64,000 nt of DNA from the NCBI GenBank assembly GCA_022340805.1, contig JAJDNF010000033.1:88308-152307 (forward strand), read 5' to 3'. Below, in pieces: positions 36,693 through 43,716 of this stretch (position 1 is the stretch's first letter; the number at the start of each line of letters is the position of its first letter). The stretch is from Chromatiaceae bacterium. Lineage in GTDB: Bacteria > Pseudomonadota > Gammaproteobacteria > Chromatiales > Chromatiaceae. The position numbers and the translations under genes are program-made. The notes beneath the pieces were generated by a model. The model did no database searches, was not told the DNA's origin, and worked only from the letters and a program-made list of their open reading frames with translations.

Positions 36693-37307
36693 ATGATCGC
36701 ACTCAGGACCTACGTCTATATCGACTCGCTGCAGCCGCAGCTGGCGGCCTACATGGCGACCGTGTCGCAGGGCTTTCTGCCGGTGCCCGGCGACGCCTGC
36801 CTGTGGATCGAGGTGTCGCCCGGTATGGCGATCCACCGCCTGACCGACATGGCACTGAAGGCGACCCGGGTGCATCTGGCCCAGCAGGTCGTGGAGCGCG
36901 CCTATGGCTCGATGGTTGTCCACCAGCGCGACCAGAGTGACGTACGCGAGGCAGGACGACTGCTGCTCGCAAAGATGGGGGCGAGCCAGGAACAGCGGGA
37001 ACGGTGCCGGATCGCCTGGCAGGAGGTGATCCGTGGCATGACGCCCGACCACACGGTGCTGATCAACCGCCAGGACCGGCGCGGTTCGATGATCCTCCCC
37101 GGCCAGAGCATGTTCATCCTCGAGACGGAGCCCGCCGGCTACATCGTGTACGCGGCCAACCAGGCCGAAAAAGCCGCCAACATCACGCTGATCGACGTGC
37201 GCGCGGTCGGCGCCTTCGGGCGCCTGATCCTGTCCGGCAAGGAAGGCGACGTCGACGAGGCCGCGGCCGCGGCGGTAGCGGCGATCGAGAATCCCTCCGG
37301 CACCTGA
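36693..37307 (+). CDS. csoS1D: Carboxysome shell protein CsoS1D (tandem BMC)
   Basis: A 204-residue tandem bacterial microcompartment protein forming trimers of pseudohexamers with a gated pore, thought to let larger metabolites pass the shell. The first BMC domain contains [14 protein letters not shown], the second [13 protein letters not shown] and [20 protein letters not shown], close to known CsoS1D. The start at 36693 gives MIALRTYVY. Upstream open frame to 36606 lacks support. It is separate from the main carboxysome operon. Confidence 0.92.
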   Translation: MIALRTYVYIDSLQPQLAAYMATVSQGFLPVPGDACLWIEVSPGMAIHRLTDMALKATRVHLAQQVVERAYGSMVVHQRDQSDVREAGRLLLAKMGASQEQRERCRIAWQEVIRGMTPDHTVLINRQDRRGSMILPGQSMFILETEPAGYIVYAANQAEKAANITLIDVRAVGAFGRLILSGKEGDVDEAAAAAVAAIENPSGT

Positions 37308-37324
37308 CCCACGGCCAACCGTCC

Positions 37325-37879
37325 ATGCACCGCCGCGAACTGCTGAATCTGCTGGACCGACACCGCACCCGCTTCATGGACGAGGCAGCGCACGTCACCC
37401 GTACCCGCGCCTTCGTCGCGGCCCACCAAGACTGCTTTCACTGCGACCTGTGGCCGGGACACGTGACCGGTTCGGCCTGGGTGGTCAACCCCGGCAGGGA
37501 CAGTGTGCTGCTGCTGCACCATCGCAAACACAACCAGTGGTTCCAGCCCGGCGGACACGCCGACGGCGACGCCGACATCCTGCGGGTCGCGCTGCGCGAG
37601 ACCTCGGAGGAAACCGGGTTGGACCCGTCGCACATCCGCTTGGTCGAAGACGCGATCTTCGATGTCGACATCCACCGGATAGCGGCGAGTCCGCGTGGCC
37701 CGCAGCACGATCACTACGACATCCGCTTCCTGGTGGAAATGGACGACGACCTGGCGATACCGGGCAACGACGAGTCGCACGAGATCCTGTGGGTCGCCCT
37801 GCGCGACGTGGCGCGCTTCAACAACAATCTTTCGACCCATCGAATGGTGGAAAAGACGCGCCGCATGCGCGGCGCGTGA
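37325..37879 (+). CDS. Nudix hydrolase with variant Nudix box
   Basis: A 184-residue Nudix-fold protein. The box is GGHADGDADILRVALRETSE, followed by ETGL. The REtxEExGL half is intact, but the upstream Glu position (Gx5E) is Ala. Neighbouring Asp residues may substitute in metal binding. A hydrolase of nucleoside diphosphate derivatives is the default expectation. It starts 17 bases after csoS1D and ends 49 bases before the convergent cbbR. Confidence 0.85.
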   Translation: MHRRELLNLLDRHRTRFMDEAAHVTRTRAFVAAHQDCFHCDLWPGHVTGSAWVVNPGRDSVLLLHHRKHNQWFQPGGHADGDADILRVALRETSEETGLDPSHIRLVEDAIFDVDIHRIAASPRGPQHDHYDIRFLVEMDDDLAIPGNDESHEILWVALRDVARFNNNLSTHRMVEKTRRMRGA

Positions 37880-37928
37880 CCGTTGCTGGACGCTCGGCAC
37901 TGCTGCCGCTGAGCCGGCAGCGACTGGC

Positions 37929-38975
37929 TCAGCGCTTTTTCTTTTTCCCGGCCTGGCCGGCTGTCTTCGAGGCCCTGATGTGCCGGCGCAGATCGGGCCA
38001 CATGGCCTCCATGCGCTCGCGCATGCGCGGTTCGAGCTCCAATGCGAACTCCAGGAAGGCCTTGGCGACCAGTGACAGCTCCTTGCCCTTCGGGTGGACC
38101 AGGTACCACTCGCGCAGGATGGGAAAGCCCTCGACGTCCAGGATCGCCACGGGCCCGTCCGGTCCCTCCAGCGCAAGGGTATGAAGCGACAACACGGAAA
38201 GGCCCAGACCGCCGACTATGGCGTGTTTGATCGCCTCGTTGCTACCCAGCTCCATGCGCACATGCGGGCGCCTGCCGAATTCGTCGAACATCCGCAGCGT
38301 CGCATCGCGTATGCCCGAGCCCGGTTCGCGGAGGATGAATGGCTCATCGACGATGCGCGACAGCGGGATCCTCTTCTTGCCGACCAGAGGGTGATCGCGT
38401 GGTGCCATCACCACCAGCGGGTTCGGTGCGAACGGGTAGGCTTCGATGTCCGACCGGTCCGCCGGCGCCTGACCCATGATGTACAGATCGTCCTCGTTGG
38501 CATTGATGCGCTCGATGACGCGGTCGCGATTGGAGACCTTGAGCGCGACCTCGATGCCCGGGTACTTCTGGCAGAACTCACCGAGGACCTCCGGTGCAAA
38601 ATACTTCGCCGTCGTGATGACGCCCAGCCGCAGGCGGCCGCGTTTGATGCCCTTCAGGTCCGCCAGCTTCATCTCGAAATTGGCCAAGGTCTCGAAGATT
38701 CGGCGGCAGGACTCGTACAGCTCCAGGCCTGCCTCGGTCGGGCTGACATTGCGGCCGACGTGCTCGAACAGCGGTAGCCCCATCGAGTCGGCCAGCTTCT
38801 TTATCTGCATCGACACGGTGGGTTGGGTCAGAAACAGCTCTTCGGCCGCCCGGGTGAAACTGCCGAGACGGACGATCGCCTCGAACACCTGAAGCTGGCG
38901 CAGCGTCGCATGCCGGATCAGATAGTCCGGCATTGCCGACGGGGGAGTGTAGCTCTGTTCGCTGAAAGGTGGCAT
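37929..38975 (-). CDS. cbbR: LysR-type transcriptional regulator CbbR
   Basis: A 348-residue LysR regulator controlling CO2-fixation genes. The winged helix-turn-helix is near the N terminus (LRQLQVFEAIVRLGSFTRAA, then LFLTQPTVSMQIKKL), and the effector domain spans the rest. The pattern VGRNVSPTEAG and the C-terminal EFALELEPRMR resemble CbbR proteins. The start at 38975 has AGGA six bases upstream. Unusually, it is at the far end of the operon and on the same strand as cbbL, not divergent from it. Confidence 0.88.
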   Translation of the reverse strand: MPPFSEQSYTPPSAMPDYLIRHATLRQLQVFEAIVRLGSFTRAAEELFLTQPTVSMQIKKLADSMGLPLFEHVGRNVSPTEAGLELYESCRRIFETLANFEMKLADLKGIKRGRLRLGVITTAKYFAPEVLGEFCQKYPGIEVALKVSNRDRVIERINANEDDLYIMGQAPADRSDIEAYPFAPNPLVVMAPRDHPLVGKKRIPLSRIVDEPFILREPGSGIRDATLRMFDEFGRRPHVRMELGSNEAIKHAIVGGLGLSVLSLHTLALEGPDGPVAILDVEGFPILREWYLVHPKGKELSLVAKAFLEFALELEPRMRERMEAMWPDLRRHIRASKTAGQAGKKKKR

Positions 38976-39009
38976 CTCGCTTCCTGTCGTGGTTTAGGCC
39001 TCAGTCCGC

Positions 39010-39023
39010 GTACCCGCGGGTAC
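39010..39023. promoter_or_regulatory. 14-bp perfect palindrome upstream of cbbR
   Basis: GTACCCGCGGGTAC lies 35 bases upstream of the cbbR start codon. A dimeric regulator, possibly CbbR itself, could bind it. LysR sites more often have T-N11-A dyads, so this is tentative. Confidence 0.3.
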
Positions 39024-39176
39024 CGCCGATAGGCGGTCGGGGCCGATCATCGCCTGGCGCAGCGGACGAAACCGACGTCGGCATTGTGGCAGCCAGCGGC
39101 GACGCCAGCGCATGCGTCTTGCGGGGTAATTGTTCCGTGGCGTGCCGCAGTCACCGCTTTGCTGCCTCCGCGACTC

Positions 39177-39383
39177 TCAGTCCGGCCAGACACGCCGGCC
39201 ATGCTGGTAGGTCCCGGCGCGCGTGACCGCGTCGGCCCTGGCCTTTGCGGTCGGCACGGTAGCTGCGGCGCGCCTTCGCTTGCCGGCAGCAGCCGGGACC
39301 TCGCCCTGTGCGGTCTGTGCTCCGGCCTTGGTCTTGCGGATCGATGCGACGAGCCTGTCGCCGGTCTTGTCGTTGCCGCTCAC
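39177..39383 (-). CDS. mcdB: Carboxysome positioning adaptor McdB (alpha type)
   Basis: A 68-residue, basic, disordered protein. Its position directly after the ParA-like gene, overlapping by 4 bases (ATGA), and its C terminus RRVWPD with a near-terminal Trp match alpha-McdB proteins. McdB links carboxysomes to the nucleoid-bound McdA ATPase to space them along the cell. The small size limits certainty. Confidence 0.72.
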   Translation of the reverse strand: MSGNDKTGDRLVASIRKTKAGAQTAQGEVPAAAGKRRRAAATVPTAKARADAVTRAGTYQHGRRVWPD

Positions 39384-40006
39384 TGTCTGACTACCTCTCT
39401 GATGAGTTGACGGATTTCTTCGGCGGCGGCCGCACCGCGCCCCCCCTGGTCGAGGACGGTCCGGCCTTCCAACACGCTGCTGCGGTAGGCCATCCTGCGT
39501 CGGATCGCCGTCTCTGCGACCGGCAGGCTCAGTTCGGCGAGGCCCTGGCGCATCAGCTGCGACAGCCGGGTGCGCGGTTCGAGCTGGTTGATCACCAGCA
39601 CCGCCCTCAGGCCGGGGTTGCGCTCGCGCGCCGTCTCCACCTCACGCTCGATGTGCACCGATGCCCACAGGTCGAGTGGCGACGGCTGAACCGGTATCAG
39701 CGCAAGGTCACTCAGGCCGAGCGCCTCGCGGGTCTGCGGGGCCTGGACCGAGGGCGGACAGTCGATGACCAGATGCGCGTGGCGCCTAGCGGCCGCCCGC
39801 ACCGCGTCTGCGAGCCCGTCGACCGCGTCGACCACCGCGACTGCGTCGTCGCGGTCGGCAATCGCCCGCCACTGCAGCGACGAACGCTGCGGGTCCGCAT
39901 CGAGGATCACCGCCGTCCCCCGCCGCGCCAGCGCGGTCGCCAGGTTGACGCACAGTGTGGTCTTGCCGGCGCCGCCCTTGTTGCTTACCAGCGCGATGAC
40001 CGGCAT
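39380..40006 (-). CDS. mcdA: Carboxysome positioning ATPase McdA (ParA family)
   Basis: A 208-residue ParA/MinD-type ATPase. The deviant Walker A motif is KGGAGKTTLC near the N terminus, and IDCPPSVQAP is the switch region. In alpha-carboxysome operons this gene is McdA, which oscillates on the nucleoid and distributes carboxysomes with McdB. It follows the acRAF gene by 9 bases and overlaps mcdB by 4. Confidence 0.88.
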   Translation of the reverse strand: MPVIALVSNKGGAGKTTLCVNLATALARRGTAVILDADPQRSSLQWRAIADRDDAVAVVDAVDGLADAVRAAARRHAHLVIDCPPSVQAPQTREALGLSDLALIPVQPSPLDLWASVHIEREVETARERNPGLRAVLVINQLEPRTRLSQLMRQGLAELSLPVAETAIRRRMAYRSSVLEGRTVLDQGGRGAAAAEEIRQLIREVVRQ

Positions 40007-40015
40007 GCGTCCGGG

Positions 40016-40279
40016 TCAGCGCCCGTCGTCGACGCTGCGCAGCGCATCGAGTTGCTCGGCGAAGCGACGCTGGTTCGGCTGCACGGCGCCACTGGCCTCT
40101 TCCGCGTGTATCGTGATGTTGACGTAGTCGCGGCCGAAGCCCATGTCGGGATACAGGCCCTCGCGTTCCGACAGCTCCGCCGCCCGGTCGAGAAAATCAC
40201 GCAGTTCGGCGTAGCTCGCAAATTCGTAGCGCCGCTCCAGGGAAGCCGGTCGCAGCCTTTCCCGCCATTCTTCATTCAT
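40016..40279 (-). CDS. acRAF: Alpha-carboxysome RuBisCO assembly factor (PCD-like)
   Basis: An 87-residue pterin-4a-carbinolamine-dehydratase-like protein, known in alpha-carboxysome operons as acRAF, which assists assembly of RuBisCO. Visible are SLERRYEFASYAELRDFLD and DMGFGRDYVNITIH. Catalytic PCD His residues appear reduced to one, consistent with a non-enzymatic role. The ferritin-like gene ends 12 bases upstream. Confidence 0.85.
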   Translation of the reverse strand: MNEEWRERLRPASLERRYEFASYAELRDFLDRAAELSEREGLYPDMGFGRDYVNITIHAEEASGAVQPNQRRFAEQLDALRSVDDGR

Positions 40280-40291
40280 TGCCTGTCTCCG

Positions 40292-40768
40292 TCAAAAAAC
40301 GGCGCCGTCCGCCTCCGGGCTGGCACCGGGTCGTTGCAACTCCTCGAGCCACCTGGCCAGTTCGACGCCGTGTGACCGCTCTTCCTCCCAGAGTGTCTGG
40401 AAGAACATCCGGTCGTCGTGATTGCCGACCCTGGCGCAGTGGCTCGCGGCCTCGTGGTAGAGACGCGCCAGCTCGTGCTCGAACGCCTGGTCGGCCAGCA
40501 GAAGTTCGCGCAGATCATGGCCCAGGCGCACCGGGCGCAGCTGTGAGGCATTTGGCGCGACACCGTGGGCGAGCATGCGTGCGATGACGCGCTCGACGTG
40601 TTCCATCTCCTCGCGCGCCTCCTTACGCAGGCGATCGGCCGGGCCGTTCAGCCCCCAGGTCGCGACAAGTCGCGCCTGGGTGCTGTACAGCTGAACCGCG
40701 GAGAGCTCTAGGCTGAGGGCACGTCCCAGGTAGCCAAGAACCCTTTGGTCTGCTCTCGCCGGAAGCAT
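40292..40768 (-). CDS. Bacterioferritin-like carboxysome-operon protein
   Basis: A 158-residue four-helix ferritin-like protein. Iron ligands are plausible in helix 1 (SLELSAVQLY), helix 2 (EEMEHVERV), helix 3 (AFEHELARLYHEA) and helix 4 (LWEEERSHG). Similar genes are common in alpha-carboxysome operons, but their role is unknown. The order between csoS1 and the PCD-like gene is conserved in other sulfur oxidisers. Confidence 0.85.
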   Translation of the reverse strand: MLPARADQRVLGYLGRALSLELSAVQLYSTQARLVATWGLNGPADRLRKEAREEMEHVERVIARMLAHGVAPNASQLRPVRLGHDLRELLLADQAFEHELARLYHEAASHCARVGNHDDRMFFQTLWEEERSHGVELARWLEELQRPGASPEADGAVF

Positions 40769-40806
40769 CCGCCTGCATCAGCCCCGCTTTGGCTCCGCCC
40801 GGCGCA

Positions 40807-41124
40807 TCAGGCCGCCGCGGCCGATGACGTAGCGCCACCGGTGGGAAGCACCGGCTCCACCTCGCGGTGCGGGCGTGCAATGATGTGCGCGGCCACCAGG
40901 CCGTCACCGACCCGCTCACAGGCATCGGCACCGGCGCGCACCGCCGCATTCACCGCACCGGTCTCACCGCGCACCAACACCGTAACATAGCCGCCGCCGA
41001 CGAATTCCCTACCGATCAGCCGCACCTCGGCTGCCTTAGTCATCGCGTCAGCAGCCTCGATTGCAGGCACCAGCCCGCGCGTTTCGATCATGCCCAGTGC
41101 AATACCGTAGTTTTCACTTGCCAT
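40807..41124 (-). CDS. csoS1: Carboxysome shell hexamer CsoS1, copy 2
   Basis: A 105-residue BMC-domain protein forming the hexameric tiles of the shell. It is identical to copy 1 in the first 93 residues except Ser instead of Thr at residue 3, but ends in an Ala/Thr/Ser-rich tail. The typical pore and edge blocks LIGREFVGGGYVTVLVRG and IARPHREVEPVL are present. Confidence 0.95.
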   Translation of the reverse strand: MASENYGIALGMIETRGLVPAIEAADAMTKAAEVRLIGREFVGGGYVTVLVRGETGAVNAAVRAGADACERVGDGLVAAHIIARPHREVEPVLPTGGATSSAAAA

Positions 41125-41193
41125 CGTCTTATCTCCGTTGTCAAAACATTAAGATCAACTTCCGCGTACCCCGCCGTGGCGCGGCACCCCCGG

Positions 41194-41484
41194 TTACTTT
41201 CCGCCGAGCACCGGCTCCACTTCACGGTGCGGACGCGCAATGATGTGCGCCGCCACCAGGCCGTCGCCGACCCGCTCGCAGGCATCTGCGCCCGCACGGA
41301 CCGCAGCGTTGACTGCGCCCGTCTCTCCGCGTACCAGCACGGTCACGTAACCGCCGCCGACGAACTCGCGCCCGATAAGGCGAACCTCTGCAGCCTTGGT
41401 CATGGCGTCAGCAGCCTCGATGGCGGGCACCAGCCCGCGCGTCTCGATCATGCCCAGTGCGATGCCATAGTTTTCAGTTGCCAT
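41194..41484 (-). CDS. csoS1: Carboxysome shell hexamer CsoS1, copy 1
   Basis: A 96-residue BMC-domain shell protein (ends PVLGGK). It has the same fold and pore as copy 2. Many synonymous DNA differences from copy 2 show the proteins are held alike by selection rather than by a very recent duplication. Confidence 0.95.
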   Translation of the reverse strand: MATENYGIALGMIETRGLVPAIEAADAMTKAAEVRLIGREFVGGGYVTVLVRGETGAVNAAVRAGADACERVGDGLVAAHIIARPHREVEPVLGGK

Positions 41485-41529
41485 CTTCGTGTCTCCTAGT
41501 GACTCGATTCTCAGTTAAAACCGTCAGTT

Positions 41530-41817
41530 TCACGCCGATGCCGCGGCACCGGTCGAATCCGCCTTCCGTTCCCGCGGCGGCCAGTTGTCGATGATTCCGC
41601 ACACCGTCAGATCGGTGAGCACCTCGAAACTTTCCGCCGCATAGCGCGCGGCCGAGCCGCTCGCCGTGAATACCCAGTTACCGGGATTGACGCCGACCGG
41701 GTCGACGGCTACCTGCAAGTTGCCGTTCGCGTCTTTCAGTACCCGCAGGCTCAAATGTCTGAGCCCTGCGACGCGCTGGGTGCATACCAGCGTGCCTTCG
41801 ACCTGAAAGATCTCCAT
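41530..41817 (-). CDS. csoS4B: Carboxysome vertex protein CsoS4B
   Basis: A 95-residue EutN/CcmL-type pentamer that caps icosahedral vertices of the shell. It starts MEIFQVEGTLVCTQRVAG and contains GIIDNWPP. The ATG overlaps the csoS4A stop (TGATG), giving coupling. The second of two consecutive ATG/TTG options was chosen. Confidence 0.93.
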   Translation of the reverse strand: MEIFQVEGTLVCTQRVAGLRHLSLRVLKDANGNLQVAVDPVGVNPGNWVFTASGSAARYAAESFEVLTDLTVCGIIDNWPPRERKADSTGAAASA

Positions 41818-42164
41818 CAACCCGAACCCGTCGACTGCGGCTCACTCCCGCCGCCCGCCGTGCCGCCCGAACCCCCGGTTTCACCGTTCCAGCTGGCCTT
41901 GGACGCCGCGTCCACGGGAGTCTGCGGCGGCCAGTGGTCGATGATGCCGACGATCGTCAGGTCACTCGGATATCCCTTGCTGCCGGCCGCCTCGCGGGCC
42001 GCCGAACTGCCGACACAGATCACCCAATCGCCGGGCTTCGCACCGACCGCATCGACCGCAACCAGTTTCGACGAGCCGTCGATGACTACCTGCAGGTGCT
42101 TGTGCTCCATCATGGCAATACGGTTCGTCGCCACCAGCGGTCGCTCTACCTGACAGATTTTCAT
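41817..42164 (-). CDS. csoS4A: Carboxysome vertex protein CsoS4A
   Basis: A 115-residue CcmL-type pentamer (KICQVERPLVATNRIA, IVGIIDHWPP) with a Gly/Ser-rich C-terminal tail not present in CsoS4B. Start and stop each overlap neighbours by one base (TGATG), tying it to csoS3 and csoS4B. Confidence 0.93.
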   Translation of the reverse strand: MKICQVERPLVATNRIAMMEHKHLQVVIDGSSKLVAVDAVGAKPGDWVICVGSSAAREAAGSKGYPSDLTIVGIIDHWPPQTPVDAASKASWNGETGGSGGTAGGGSEPQSTGSG

Positions 42165-43702
42165 CAGTGCGCCTCCGCGAATTCGTTGCTCATCACCGAA
42201 CAGCCGACCACCTCGAGCGGGCCTCTACCGGTGCAGTCTCTGACCACCTGCAGGACGTGCAGCAGACCGCGTTCGAAAATCTTTGCATAGCGCGCAGTCA
42301 CCGCACCGGCGACTTGGCGGCAACGTTCTACGGCGCGCTCTTTCGCCCCGGGAACCTGGCCGTGATAGTCGAAACGCACCACCACCGGAATCGGCAAACC
42401 GTGCGCGGCATTCAGCCCGGAGAAGATCTTGATGCCAACATCGGTGTCCTTGGTCGCTTCCTCGATGGTAGTGAGGTAGGCGGAATACATCAGGTTGCGC
42501 AGCTGCACTTCCTCGAAGCCGACGCCGGCCCCGATAAAGCGTTCGGCGTGTCCGATATCCTCGTAGTGCGAGCCGTGATAGGCGCGCACATAGGCAATCT
42601 GCGATAGGTTGTTCTGCAATAGCCGCGCGACAAAGCGCTGCATCCCGTGCGCCGCATCGCTGACCGCATCGGCGACTGCGCGCTCGATCGCTGCGAGTGC
42701 CGCGCTCGGCCCGAGATGCAGCGTTTGCGTGAACAGCACACCGCTGTCGATGAAATCACCTAAATCGATCTTGCCGTTCGCATCCGGCATGTGGACCCGT
42801 ATCGAGTCGGTATCGGTATCCAGGCCGAGCAGCAGCAGATCGATCGACGCCCCGCAACAGTAGCTGTTCTCGATGGCCTCGCGAAACGCCTCGAGACGCT
42901 TTAGTCCTTCCGCTGCGGCCAGCTCGGTATCCGATCCATGTGCCGCGCAGCCCTGGTGCTGCGGATCAACCGAACTGAAATGGTAAACCACGGCCTTCAG
43001 ATAGCGTGTCGGCGCATCAGCCAGGTTGGGGCGACCTTCCCGGTAACGCAGCATTTCGACCTCGACCCATTTCTGGATGCTGTCTTCCACATCGAAGACG
43101 GCACCTGCGTAGGACTTGCGACGCACCTGGTCCTGCGGCAGGCGAAGCACGTAGCGAATCACGTGTGCCAGGCGGCCATCTGCGCACGGCGAGATGTCCA
43201 GCGTATGAAAGCCACAGCCCTGCAGGAACTCCGCAAAGTCGCCGGCACTTTCCGCCGCCAGTGGATCGCCGCTGAAGAACTCGTTGCAATAGCGTCGATA
43301 GGTCTCGAACACGCACCAGGCGAACAGCCGTTTCATGTCGAGCTGGCTGATCCAGGCATCTGCGAGGATCTCCCGGGGCAAATCGAAACCCAACTCCTGC
43401 CTGGCCATCTGCTGCGCGCGCTGCTCGAAGTCCGCTTCATGCTGGAAAGCCGAGATCTGCTTGAGAACGGGCTTGATCCGGTCGAACGACTGCTTCACGG
43501 TATCTTCGTACTGGAACAGGCGTGCATTCTCACGACTGTCGATCAGCGGATGCTCCGCACCGGTGGTGCGGCAGGCGCGCATCGCCATCGGGCCGGCGCC
43601 ACCGGGACGGCGCAACGGTGCGCGACCTGGCCCCCCGCTGGATTGTCTGGCGCGATTTGGGTTGACGCGTTGCATGTCGTTCAGTTCCGTTTGCAGAGCC
43701 AT
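42164..43702 (-). CDS. csoS3: Carboxysomal carbonic anhydrase CsoS3 (CsoSCA)
   Basis: A 512-residue shell-interior carbonic anhydrase that turns bicarbonate into CO2 for RuBisCO. Zinc ligands of the beta-like site are C173 (ISPCADGR), H241 (YHFSS) and C252 (QGCAAHG). The N-terminal disordered segment (NPNRARQSSGGP, about 14-26) is the region that recruits RuBisCO in known relatives. The csoS2 stop is 14 bases upstream and csoS4A overlaps the end. Confidence 0.95.
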   Translation of the reverse strand: MALQTELNDMQRVNPNRARQSSGGPGRAPLRRPGGAGPMAMRACRTTGAEHPLIDSRENARLFQYEDTVKQSFDRIKPVLKQISAFQHEADFEQRAQQMARQELGFDLPREILADAWISQLDMKRLFAWCVFETYRRYCNEFFSGDPLAAESAGDFAEFLQGCGFHTLDISPCADGRLAHVIRYVLRLPQDQVRRKSYAGAVFDVEDSIQKWVEVEMLRYREGRPNLADAPTRYLKAVVYHFSSVDPQHQGCAAHGSDTELAAAEGLKRLEAFREAIENSYCCGASIDLLLLGLDTDTDSIRVHMPDANGKIDLGDFIDSGVLFTQTLHLGPSAALAAIERAVADAVSDAAHGMQRFVARLLQNNLSQIAYVRAYHGSHYEDIGHAERFIGAGVGFEEVQLRNLMYSAYLTTIEEATKDTDVGIKIFSGLNAAHGLPIPVVVRFDYHGQVPGAKERAVERCRQVAGAVTARYAKIFERGLLHVLQVVRDCTGRGPLEVVGCSVMSNEFAEAH

Positions 43703-43716
43703 TTACAGCCGCGGAC

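Noticed and set aside
36022..36696. A long open frame overlapping the small-subunit-like gene in another frame
   Set aside because: It lacks any domain. The protein at 36221-36535 in the other frame has clear RuBisCO small-subunit similarity and a ribosome site.
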